A program made the translations under genes and the position numbers. Under the pieces are notes generated by a model. That model saw nothing but the letters and a program-made list of their open reading frames with translations. It made no database searches and was not told the DNA's origin. A stretch of DNA of 32,942 nucleotides, taken from assembly GCF_000003605.2 (NCBI RefSeq), contig NW_003129856.1, forward strand, positions 112,181 to 145,122. Direction: 5' to 3'. Below are positions 21,650 through 30,849 of this stretch, in pieces; the stretch's first letter is position 1; each line of letters opens with the position of its first letter. This DNA is from Saccoglossus kowalevskii. Its lineage: Eukaryota > Hemichordata > Enteropneusta > Harrimaniidae.

Positions 21650-22257
21650 TCAGCAGTATTATATATGGCCCCTGCCGTTGCATCTACGACTTATTGTGGT
21701 CAGTGGGAAGTAACACTAACACTTTGTCACCAAGTTGGAACTTCCTATCCTTGGCCTTCATATCATAATACTTTTTGTATCTAATCTTTACCTTAGCTAA
21801 CTCAGCTAGAGCCAATTACATGTCTCTTCAAGGCAATTTCGCAAATCTAGTACATACTGGTATGTAGTTTTAACCTCTGGTGTAGTGGCCTCTTTTGTCC
21901 ACAACTCCCTTAAAATCATCATTGGCCCCTCACGGTTCTACCATAAATAAGATCAAAGGGTGAAAGCACCTAAACTCTCATCAGGAGCTTCTCCATAGCA
22001 AAACCGTACTGGGTCACGACCTATCTCAATCCTTGGGTCGTGCTTGACACATGCGTTTCAACATACTCTTCAAAGTAGTATTAACCAGCATAACTAAACC
22101 GGGTGATATGGAGTAATTACTAAATGTTTAATAGACAACACTCTACTCACTTCCTTCACAATGTCAGATACAAACCGTGTCCCTAAATCAGTTAAAACTT
22201 TTTTGGGTACATCAACTCTACTATATATCATGACTAAAGCATCAGCAACCACTTATA
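21650..22257 (-). pseudogene. Integrase fragment (core second half and C-terminal part)
   Basis: The second half of the integrase catalytic core is legible. LTDLGTRFVSD carries the second acidic residue of the DDE triad and is followed by IKHLVITPYHP. Further down a basic C-terminal stretch (KIRYKKYYDMKAKD) and QLGDKVLVLLP match the end of gypsy integrases. The zinc-binding N-terminus and first catalytic Asp are missing, and several frameshifts and stops interrupt the copy. The upstream edge abuts a sequence resembling the putative LTR start, as if a deletion had joined the LTR to integrase. Confidence 0.75.
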
Positions 22258-22649
22258 AAGTAATAGAATAGAGGATGCTGACATACGTTCGGATTGTGGA
22301 TATCTGTTTACCCTAGCTATTAAACTGGGCAAAAACTTTAGCTAGTGATCGGCTCAATTTGAACCCGCGAAGATAAGATTTTATCGATCACTCTAGAAGC
22401 AATTATATTCCTTTTGTGGCTAAACGTGATTTTCGAATGAATTTAGTATTGTGGAAATGTTGTAGCAAGCTAACCAGCTGAGAATGCATTGACAGTGATC
22501 TTTTTATAATTGACCTAACAATTTAAATATAATTATAAATTATACAATTGATTGGCAAATATTCAGAACCAGCAGTCTTTGTAAATGTTCGCCAATTTCT
22601 TTCTGTTATCTAATTACTTCAATATATCACAGTCGCTCACATTGTATTT
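22258..22649. other. Junction between gypsy relic and Penelope-like relic
   Basis: AT-rich sequence without a supportable gene. It contains the 21-base LTR-like remnant at 22263-22283 and the block TTTGTAAATGTTCGCC at about 22578, which has a partial match at 24724. Confidence 0.5.
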
Positions 22650-23205
22650 ATGCTTTTGGATAGGTTGGACACTCAACAGCCTGCGATGTCTATAGCAATA
22701 TTTTTGGGGAAGCAACATTTGCTATTCATTATTCAGTTATTTCGTTTCACACCAGATAAACCCAGATTTTTATTTTATATGGATGTAAAATCACTATATA
22801 CATCTATCCCGCACACTGATGGACTGTTGGCTATACAACGTTTTAAAAATTAAAGGGCAGTTAAGGATCCTTCTACGTTAGTGTTGGTGCGCCTAGCGGA
22901 ATTAGTTTTGAACGGGAATTGTATTTATTTTAATGGTAAACATTATATACAAAAACGAGGTGTGGCTATGGGCAGTTGTTTTGGTCCGAGCTATGCATGT
23001 TTATTCATGTCATATCATATCAGGAGGAATTAATTATTTCGTCTTTTCAAGGCACTTAGCCATACTTTTATGTGAGATACATTGATGATGGCTATGGTGC
23101 CATGTCAAGTAGTCGGGATGAATTATTACAGTTCATCGAGTTTGTAAACAACTTTAATCCCGCAATACAATACACACATAAAATATCAGAAATAACACTA
23201 CCATT
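22650..23205 (+). pseudogene. Penelope-like RT, palm motifs A, B and C
   Basis: Motif A is FYMDVKSLYTSIPHTDG, with its catalytic Asp at 22782-22784. After a stop at 22851-22853 the same frame continues through LAELVLNGNCIYFNG and KRGVAMGSCFGPSYACLFM (motif B). A frameshift near 23030 then leads to YVRYIDDGYGAM, with the two catalytic Asp codons at 23084-23089, and further to LPFLNIS. All three catalytic Asp codons survive although the frame is broken. Confidence 0.88.
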
Positions 23206-23505
23206 TCTCAACATTTCTGCTAAGGTTGCAGTGATCGGGTTTCTACTTAATATACTGATTCACATTGTTATTTACAGCATGAATTATCACATCCTACTAG
23301 AATGAATTACTCCATACCTTATTCACAGTTACTTCGTGTACGTCGTATTTGCAGAGCTGATACAGATTGCCGTAACCAGGCGGGTAATTTGTGTGATTAC
23401 TTCAATAAACGGGGTTATCCTCGTAATGTCACTGGGAAAGCATTGGCCAAGGTTATGTCAATGTCTAGATCTGATTGTATTGGTTCTACGGTTTCCCGTG
23501 GCTAA
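23206..23505 (+). pseudogene. Penelope-like RT thumb region
   Basis: A TDSHCYL block with a stop just before it gives way to MNYSIPYSQLLRVRRIC and then NKRGYPRNVTGKAL. In intact Penelope-like elements SIPYSQ-x-LR-x-RRIC marks the region after the palm. It shares a frame with part of the preceding block but not with the YIDD frame. Confidence 0.85.
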
Positions 23506-23559
23506 AAAGGTTAAAAAATATACATTATATAATATACAAACATTTTCACATTTTACAGG

Positions 23560-23924
23560 CCAGCGAAGAGACTAGTTCCACGTTTCCACAAATACCTTAT
23601 ACCGCCTGGCGCCGTGACACTAATTTAAGGGGGTTATTGGTACATACGGGGGAAAGGGGAAACCCAGAGAAATATGATTCTGTTCCGTGTTATAGACCAA
23701 GGTGTAATACTTGTTCTTTTATAACAGACTCTAATCGTATATTTGGTCTCAATGGAGATGCTGTGGTCAATGATGCTTTCAGTTGTATTACGATGAATGT
23801 TGTTTATTGCATTCCATGTAATAAATGCGGGAAACTTTATATTGGTTCTACAGTTCGTCGATTGGGTGAGGCGCGTGTTCATACATGTTCTATTGTGGAA
23901 TCATTTAGTGATTCTATTTTATAG
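23560..23924 (+). pseudogene. Penelope-like GIY-YIG endonuclease domain
   Basis: After TNLRGLLVHT, a Cys-rich segment (CYRPRCNTC) precedes NVVYCIPCNKCGKLYIGST, where VVY and YIG are the GIY and YIG equivalents with a CxxC insert between them, then VRRLGEAR. This is the endonuclease that nicks target DNA in Penelope-like elements. The domain ends early with a stop near 23922, and the expected catalytic Glu region is not recognisable downstream. Confidence 0.85.
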
Positions 23925-24186
23925 TTCCTGCGCGTTCTTACGTTCCTATGTTCTACCTGTACGTTTAAACATTTTTTTCTATGCTATCGATAAAGAGCCA
24001 TTGCGAGAAACGTCTAGCTATTTTAATAGTTACTTAGTACTACGATTACCAAATATTATCTGCTTTATGTCATATGTTGCCCATATTACATGCTTACAAT
24101 ATTATTATACATTTTAATAACTGAAAGTGATATTGGCTTTTAATGCTAGTATAGTAGTGGACGCGACAATTGTGTTTTTATGAAGG

Positions 24187-24605
24187 GGAATTGAGTTACA
24201 ATGATATGTGTTTGACGACAGAATTGTATAAAAAATTAATATTGAGAATAGTATATATATTGTACATTTGACACGTGCCTAACCCTTTCAGAAATGTATA
24301 GAAACTTAATAATGTATGTATATTGTACATATTTCATAATGTATATTATGAAAGTTTAATCAACATTTATCAATTAATCAACTATGTTGATTGAATTGAG
24401 TTACATTGACATGTGCCTCACGATATGATATACTAATTGGTTGACACTTGCAGAAATTTACTGAAATTTAATATTGTATATAGATTGTACATATTGTATT
24501 GATGTATAATATGAAAGTTTAATCAACATTTATCAATTAATCAACTACTAGTATGTTTATTTTACCAAGTGAGAATTGAGTTACATTGACATGTGCCTCC
24601 ACCTA
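24187..24605. repeat. About 180-206-bp tandem repeat downstream of the Penelope-like relic
   Basis: GAATTGAGTTACATTGACAT recurs at about 24187, 24393 and 24573. The intervening units share TTTAATCAACATTTATCAAT, TTGTACATAT and GAAATTTA blocks. Copies two and three are close and copy one is diverged. It could be the 3' UTR of the Penelope-like element or an independent satellite. Confidence 0.75.
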
Positions 24606-26118
24606 AAACAACCATGAATTCAACTTTGTTTAGTATGAATGCTAGTCACTTTTTTTGAATTTTTGAGAAATGAAGAGAAAAACGTTTGTCTGTTTCTCTG
24701 CTGTTGATATCTTCCTTAACCTTTTTGTAATGTTCGCCGATTTCATTACTTTGTGCAACTTGTTGAATCGTGTGGTTGATTGCTTCACACTAAACTTTTA
24801 GATCATTGACTTTGCTATGACATTTGTTAATGTGATATACCTTATTGATCGATTTTCTGCTCGATAATATATGTGTTTTCGTTTGTATCGATGTCACTGG
24901 TGAGTCGGCATCGATACATCTGTATCACTTCGCCATTGCATTACCATTTGAGGGTGACCGCTATACAAGTGAAGGCCGCAATAATACTTTCCTAGGAGAG
25001 TGATAATTATACCAAATATCATTCATCTTTTGGATGACTTAATCGAAGATCATTGTTCTCAAGTGCCGTCTGGCACTATTCGTTTTCTTTTATGGGTACA
25101 TTATCACTGTCTATTCACTAGTAAACTTACCAATCAACTTGTGATGAGTGCCGTCTTTCAAGACATCAGTAATGTGGATGCAGTGCTTCACTATCGACAA
25201 CTTCTATACACTTAATAATAAGCATCTAGTCTGAAAGTTGTTGTGTGCCGTTGACAGGGTGGAGTTATTTTAAGCAGTTACGTTTTGAAACAGGCGTGTG
25301 GTCCTGGCTCCTGAGTAGTCGATGTGAATATATAGTGAAAATAGAAAATGATTTGTTGATGGGGAAATGATTTTGTATTTAAATATAAATAAAGCAACCG
25401 GTACATAAGTAGCTAACACTATTCTCAATCGTAATAGCAATCAGTTCCCTACCTAAGGGTAAAGCATCTGGATGATCGAGAATGTACGTGAATATTTTAT
25501 AATTGATCAAAAATTGTCGGCTACATGTAATAATTTAAAACTTGCCGACTTGTTCTTCTAATGAGTAAAGCTTTGAAAAAATAATGGTCATCGATGCATA
25601 ACACTATTGGTGTTATAGTCGTTGCATTAGTTATTTTATGATTAACGCAGAATATTCACGTTTGGTTTTACTAATAGTAGTTTCAATTTCAAATTAATAC
25701 AGAATACAATCGACAATTAAGATATATAAACAGTAAGGCAATCACAAATATCCAGTGAATACAAAAAATCGTGTGGTGTGCTTAAACTGTGTAAAGCGTT
25801 GAGTATTATTATTTAAACTAATATTACATTGCTGGATAATTACCCCGTGTTTGTTCCGTTGCTATGTTTTATTTCGATAGCGTCCACATTATTGATAGTG
25901 TCTGTCTACAAACAGAGAATGCAATAAATGTGAAGTTATTTAATTGTTAGACTGTGCTACGCCTTAACTATTTCCCGCAGTGATTGCGCGCAATAGCGTG
26001 GCTTTCTTGAGAAGCAGTGGCGGCGACACGGGGCCCAGAGGGACAGTCGCTGCCTTGAAAAAATAAAGCTGAAACCTTTTGTGTCAGCAAAATTTGCCTA
26101 TCAAAATGCAGGAAATAG
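24606..26118. other. Stretch without recognised genes
   Basis: No supported gene. A partial repeat of the sequence at 22578 lies at about 24724. The right part may contain the 5' LTR and gag of the following plus-strand element: near 26070-26110 a few Cys codons occur in the weak context FCVSKICLSKC, but I cannot call a zinc knuckle. Confidence 0.4.
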
Positions 26119-26592
26119 GTGGAGCATATCCCACACCACCCTAGTAAGGTAAGTGAACAGATCTCGCCACATGCAAATTTTCGTGCCGCCGCTTCTGAGA
26201 AGAAGCTGGGGGATTGTCGTTCCGTTTCAAAAGGAAGGATTGGAGAGAAAGTGGTTACCACATTGAGGGACACTGGCTGTAGCGGCGTGGTAGTAAAAAG
26301 AGACTTTGTTAGTGGCGACCAATGCACTGGAAAGTTTTGTTTTATGCTCATGATAGATAATACTGCACGTACTGTACCTATAGCTAAGAATTATTTTGAC
26401 ACCCTGTGTTTCACTGGTGAGGTGGAGGCACAGTGTTTGCCTGATGCTATTTATGATCTAGTCATTGGTAAGGAGCCAGTGTACCAGATGATCCAGACCC
26501 ACAATGGCAAGAGATTTGTGCAGTGGTTCGTCGTGCTATGGCCAAGAAAGGTAACAAAATATTTCCTCGTGGGAATAAGTCATTATATTTAA
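26119..26592 (+). pseudogene. Aspartic protease domain with gag-side linker
   Basis: An open frame of about 157 codons starts in a Ser/Ala/Lys-rich linker and reaches VVTTLRDTGCSGVVVKRDFV. Its D-T-G at 26269-26277 is the catalytic triplet of retroelement aspartic proteases. AIYDLVIGKEPV follows, matching the second conserved block (usually D-x-I-x-G) with the Ile changed to Val. This is the best preserved open frame of the element. Its first residue in the annotation is arbitrary, as no start codon context is convincing. Confidence 0.8.
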
Positions 26593-26599
26593 ATACGAA

Positions 26600-27240
26600 G
26601 CAGCTAGTAAAATCGCAGCATGACGTTCCATCGCTCAATAAGTATTTGTCCTTGAAGGTACCTAATTCCAAAGGTGTTTCTAGATAGAGGTGGTATAGTC
26701 AGTTTACACACCCTCTTGTGAATCGGGGTAGGTCTGTTAAGCAGATGGTTGTACCTATGATATTGCGGTAACAAGTCATGATGGTTGCGCACAATTCGAT
26801 AATGGGAGGGCATATTGGTGTAAAGAACTAGTGATAGAGTCCTGTGCAATTTCTATTGACCAGGTATACATGGTGACATAAAAAGATTTTGTATATTTAC
26901 AAAAGTTTCCCTTCAAAAGATACCACTGATAGATTGCTGTTTATTTAGTTGGTCCTATTTATCCCCTAGTGAGAAAGGTCATAAGTACATCTTGATATTA
27001 GTAAACTATGCTACCAGGTATCCAGAGGCAATACCCCTGAAACATATCAGTCGGAGGATGTAGCTGAAGCACTGGTTGATATGTACATTTACACGACATG
27101 GGAACTCAGTTTGTGTCAGAGTGTATGTGCGAAGTTACTCAGTTGTTGAGTATTAGACAACTGTCAACCACCCCTTATCATCCAATGTGCAATGAGCTGG
27201 TTGAAAATTTAATGATACGTTGAAAGCAATGTTGAGGTAG
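26600..27240 (+). pseudogene. Integrase: zinc-binding region and catalytic core
   Basis: VAHNSIMGGHIGV holds the two His of the HHCC motif (26790-26792 and 26811-26813). Of the expected Cys pair only one is seen. The core follows: VYLVGPIYP, where the usual Asp is replaced by Tyr, then GHKYILILVNYATRYPEA, then HDMGTQFVSE (second acidic residue present) and TTPYHP with the Glu in ELVENL. Several frameshifts break it. Loss of the first triad Asp and the frame breaks make it inactive. Confidence 0.82.
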
Positions 27241-27289
27241 AGATGCAGAAATCCCAGCGATGGTACAAGCACTGATATGATAAGAAGGT

Positions 27290-27852
27290 GGAAGTCAGGT
27301 AGATTCTTGGACTAACTGGGTTTTACAGGGAGTATATACCTAACTATGCAGCTATTGCAGTACCATTAACTGACTTAACAAAGAATGGCCAACCCATCAA
27401 AGTTGTGTGGGGGAGAAGGCTTACCGAGCCCTTATGAAGGTAATAACCAGTAAACATATAATTAGGTTGCATGATTCACACAAAACTTATGTGTTACATA
27501 CTGATGTATCTGATGTTGAGATTGCAGCAGTGTTCTTACAAGGTCATGATGGACAGTTTTCCCTGTGAGTTATGCTAGCAAGAAGTTATCACAAAGAGAA
27601 ATAGCATATTCGACTATCGAAAATGAATGCTTGGCGGTCGGGTGGTCTGTAAAGAAGTATATGATGTATTTGTATGGAACTTGGTTTATTCTCCAGACAA
27701 ACCATCAGCCGTTATTGTATGTTGACAAAGCTAAATTCATCAATGACAAAGTAATGCAATGGAGTATGTTTCTGAAGAATTACCGATTGACCGCTGAATG
27801 CATTAAGGGCTCAGATAACCATGGAGCAGATTTTCTAAGTAGAGCAGTTTAA
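27290..27852 (+). pseudogene. RT connection and RNase H domain
   Basis: LGLTGFYREYIPNYAAIAVP and a PLTDLTKNG block mark the RT connection, followed by HTDVSDVEIAAVFLQG (RNase H start). The open segment at 27565-27852 carries YSTIENECLAVGWSVKKY, LQTNHQPLLYVDK and HGADFLSRAV before a stop. In the usual TDHQPL motif the Asp is Asn here, so one catalytic position is lost. One frame change occurs near 27560. Confidence 0.85.
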
Positions 27853-27923
27853 GGACTATGTATGGACACTGTAGTTCGGACTGATTGAATTCATGTGCTG
27901 TGCAGAAACTTTACAAGTTTTCC

Positions 27924-28020
27924 CTTGAAGGGGAATCTTGTCACGAATTCATATTATTTATCTTTATTTTCATTTGCATATTCGATTTTGCGACGTGTGC
28001 CCTCTTTTAAAATAGACAGG
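27924..28020 (+). other. Polypurine-like tract and putative 3' LTR beginning
   Basis: CTTGAAGGGGAAT is followed by TGTCACGAATTCATATTATT. This sits 70-90 bases after the pol stop, the expected place for a polypurine tract and LTR. No matching 5' LTR copy was seen upstream of the protease, and the LTR end is not defined. Confidence 0.4.
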
Positions 28021-28025
28021 TGGGG

Positions 28026-28085
28026 CTAAGATGGCCGAGTAGGTAGCGATAAATAGTGGTAGGTGAATTCGGAGGTTTCAACAAA
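28026..28085 (+). other. tRNA-like box A region, possible SINE head
   Basis: GCTAAGATGGCCGAGTAGGT resembles the 5' end of Leu/Ser tRNAs and contains an exact pol III box A match (TGGCCGAGTAGG). About 40 bases on, GAGGTTTCAAC is a poor box B match. A folded tRNA cannot be drawn, so this is at best a degenerate tRNA-derived SINE head. Confidence 0.25.
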
Positions 28086-28312
28086 AGGTATTGAGGTGAG
28101 ATACTGCAGAGAATTACTGGAACTGTCGATTAGTAAAGGTAGACATTAGTGAATATTTGAGTGTGGCCAATGCCATTAAGGATAGCCTGTTTTAAAAGGA
28201 AATGGGACAGAGCCATTCTCATCATTATTGTTGGCCGTGTAGTTTGCATTGTGTCATACTGATTTCTTATAGCGTTCAGTGACAGAATCTTGCATTTTAG
28301 AATTTGTTGTTG

Positions 28313-28757
28313 TCATAATTTGAAACAAGTGTCGATGAATTTTCCTAGCTCAATGATTGTTTTGTCATTTTTACTTTTCAATATATCTGTTAGGTGTTCA
28401 TCATTCGTCCTAAAGTTGATTTTATTGTATTTACTATTTGTAATCATGATTTCTCGTTTCCCCTTGTATAGATTACAATTGAGAAGAAAATGTTTTTCAA
28501 TGTTTTCAATTTTCTGTTTCTGTCTTTCTTCAGGAATAAGCTTATTATATCTACCCCTTTCGATTTGAAGGGTATTAGCACTTACTCTGAGTTTCGTCAT
28601 AGCAGCTCTATGATTTGGATATTTGATTGTGGTGGGATATTTTTCATATGCAAATTGTTTTTATGGTTTATTTCCGATATTCCAATTTTCTAAAATTTGT
28701 TTTATGTCTGTTACCCAGTTGTCTTTTCCCTTTTTATCAAAAAGTTTGTAAGCACTA
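28313..28757 (-). pseudogene. C-terminal fragment of a LINE-type reverse transcriptase
   Basis: On the minus strand one frame runs from about 28757 to a stop at 28315-28313 with a single internal TAA at 28663-28661. It reads KDNWVTDIKQIL, then MTKLRVSANTLQIERGRYNK, then IENIEKHFLLNCNLY and ELGKFIDTCF. The block TKLR-x-S-x-x-x-L-x-IE-x-GRY followed by a (I/V)E-x-x-x-HFL-x-x-C motif is a common C-terminal region of non-LTR retrotransposon ORF2 proteins in invertebrates, where a C-x-x-C pair is usually present before the HFL block. Here it is missing. The RT and endonuclease domains are absent, so this is a 3' fragment. Confidence 0.7.
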
Positions 28758-28769
28758 GCGAATTTGGAT

Positions 28770-29846
28770 TAGAATTATTTATAATATTTCACGTTTAAAA
28801 GAAAGACATCATGCAATGTCGGCCATCTATCCGGGACATGTAATCCTTTTTAAAAAGGCTAGCCCCAAATAATCACCATATATACGGAAATATCACACTT
28901 TATAAAGGACTGACCCCAACCAACGTACAACTCACATATACAGAAAATAACACACTTGTTAAAATAAACACCTCATCCAATGTCGGGAGTCATTAGCGTT
29001 CTGCCTTCTATCGGGACCATTGATAGTGTGATTTGCGTGAAAAATGTGGTTTGAACTTCTGTCGCAAAATTTCATCGAAATTAATCATCATTAAATGTGT
29101 ATTAACACATTTGTAGGAGTAGACATTGTTGAAAAATAGTTTTGCTTTAGGCGAATCTCACTACGGTGTCTTGTTTTTACATTAAATTTCACACCTTGAT
29201 ACACAAATCTATCATCGGGTTTCTTTGGCTAAATCATTTGCGGAGGAATGGTCGCTTAGGTATGTGCACTCTAACTTGCAAGTACATCAATCAGGCAATC
29301 AAATCAAAAATTTCTTTGTACTGAGAACATGAAGTACTTTCAAAGTCTTCACTTTTTCATAGCATAAACGCTGTTTTCACTTTCACTTATTATGACAGCC
29401 TCAAAAGCGAGTAAATGCCTTCCCCTCAGGAGTGAACAATGGTTCAGTCCAGAACTCCATGCTACAATTTGAAACAGTTATTTTTCGCTTCACGTGTTTA
29501 TTTGCCTTCAATTACGTATTGGTGGTCGTCATTGCTGTTCTTGGAATCTTGTCAATAACGTTGTGGTCCCAATTTACATTGCCGTGGAAAAAACAAACAA
29601 ATTGTAACTCCATGTATAGCAAATGGCTAAACCATTAGTACAACAATGTTTTGATTTTTGTCACCATGTTTTTCACGATTCACGTCCTCAATCTTTGTTC
29701 CCCGGGCATCTCTAATGAATCAATGAGCTAAATTAATAACCCAAAAATTCATCGAAGATTGCGCGACAATAGTTTATTTTACTACGACCTTATTTTGAAG
29801 GGCGCAGATCATTTGGATCGAACGGTTTCTTTCGTTTCGAGTTCGT
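28770..29846. other. Stretch without recognised genes
   Basis: Imperfect duplication is visible at about 28800-29015: CAATGTCGG, TATC-GGGAC and ATATAC-GAAATA-CACACTT-TAAA blocks recur. No gene is supported. Open frames after 29430 have no known domain. Confidence 0.4.
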
Positions 29847-30175
29847 TGTGTGAATAGGAAATGTATCGGGAATCATTATAAGCACTCGAGCTTAATACAA
29901 CTTTTGGATTGTGCATACGAAAGATTCAGCCTATCACAACGCATATATTTTAGCCAATCAAATCCCTTCCTTATTGACCTATTACAAACATGTAATATAT
30001 CCTCTTCCCGCCTAAATTCAAGAATGCACCATTCCCCTATAAATTGAGAAATTGTCCTTGTACTTGAGAGATGCTGTTTTATGTTAGTGTAATAAACCTC
30101 GTTACTTGCTCAAGCCATTGTTATCTCGCCTCCGTTATCTTATCCACCCGAATCTCTTCTACACAATTCTACACA
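29847..30175 (+). mobile_element. Putative solo LTR with CCAAT, TATA and AATAAA signals
   Basis: The segment begins TGTGTGAATAGG and ends TTCTACACA, giving TG...CA ends with a short inverted TGTGT/ACACA. A CCAAT box (AGCCAATCAAAT, near 29953), a TATA-like CCCTATAAATTGAG (near 30035) and an AATAAACC polyadenylation signal (near 30091) occur in the U3-R order of an LTR. No target duplication or matching internal sequence was found, so a promoter of another kind remains possible. Confidence 0.4.
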
Positions 30176-30568
30176 AAATGTTCTATTCAAGGACTTTGAT
30201 ATGCCAATCGATCAATTTTAACAGTTCATTACTGGAACGTCTCCTGTATAGATAGTTCTCTACTCAAAATTAACTTCGTATCAGCGCGTCTTAGGTTTAG
30301 CAATGGTCGGGTCACTGTACTGTACTGTACTTGAGCGGAAATAGAAACAAATAGATGGAAATATCATTTACATCACTCATGAAAATTGAACTTTCGATTA
30401 CTGACCGGGATAGCTGTATTTGATGTTTATTTTGATGTAATCTGTCCACAATTGCCGTTCTCAATTGTTATGAGATTGCTGCTGTGGACCAATGGGTGAC
30501 AGATTGTTGTGGTTCACCGGGTTTCTTGACACAGGCAACTGACTTTTACTATTTTGACGTGTTTCTGG
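30176..30568. other. Stretch without recognised genes
   Basis: No gene or repeat that I can support. A short TGTACTGTACTGTACT run lies near 30316-30331. Confidence 0.45.
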
Positions 30569-30849
30569 TCAGACACTGACATGAAAATATACGGTCCGTA
30601 CATAGTCAACACGTGACTCGGAATCCTGGGCGTATGTTGTATACCAGTCAGACACGGATAAGAAGTATACGGTCCATGACATAGTCAAAAATCCCAGCAA
30701 GGCCCTAAAGTAGTGTCATCGTACGTCATCATTCATTTTTACTCTTCTGACGTTTTCCTGGTCGTATTGTGTATATACCACTCAAACACGGGTGAGTGAG
30801 TAATGAACCGGTCCGGGGCATAGTCAAAATGGGACTCAGAATCACAGGT
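30569..30849. repeat. Three diverged tandem repeat units
   Basis: The pattern GTCAGACAC-GA, ATACGGTCC, CATAGTCAA, ACTCGGAATC recurs at about 30569-30629, 30647-30698 and 30781-30849. The units also share CGT-TTTCTGGTC and AGGCCCTAAA-GTAG blocks in the spacers. Unit spacing is irregular (about 78 and 134 bp). It may be a decayed minisatellite. Confidence 0.7.

Larger units (their letters stand above)
20732..22257 (-). mobile_element. Degenerate Ty3/gypsy-related pol with Gmr1-like order (INT before RT-RH)
   Basis: Reading the minus strand from 22257 downward, integrase comes first, then a linker leading into RT, then an RT remnant, then RNase H. Classical Ty3/gypsy elements place integrase last. 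The Gmr1-like group described from deuterostomes has gypsy-type domains in copia-type order, and this relic fits that pattern. The copy is broken by many stops and frameshifts, lacks most RT fingers and palm, and lacks gag and protease. It is not functional. Separate entries describe the domains. Confidence 0.8.
22650..23924 (+). mobile_element. Degenerate Penelope-like element (RT plus GIY-YIG endonuclease)
   Basis: Four successive plus-strand segments give the signature order of canonical (EN+) Penelope-like elements: RT motif A, RT motif B, the YIDD motif, a thumb block and then a GIY-YIG endonuclease with Cys-rich linker. These elements use telomerase-related RTs. The copy has an in-frame stop at 22851-22853, frameshifts between motifs B and C and after the palm, and its 5' and 3' coding ends are lost. 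It is a dead copy. The closest groups are probably Poseidon or Neptune, but that cannot be settled by eye. Confidence 0.88.
26119..27852 (+). mobile_element. Second Ty3/gypsy relative with PR-INT-RT/RH (Gmr1-like) order
   Basis: On the plus strand, protease, integrase and then the RT end with RNase H follow in that order, with a polypurine-like tract (about 27924-27936) and a putative 3' LTR start TGTCACGAATTC (27939) after the final stop. Integrase between protease and RT is the copia-type order with gypsy-type domains, as in the Gmr1 group. The sequence clearly differs from the relic at 20.7-22.3 kb, so it belongs to another family. A deletion near 27240-27290 fused the integrase C-terminus to the RT connection region, removing the RT catalytic core. 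Frameshifts and stops occur throughout. Confidence 0.85.
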
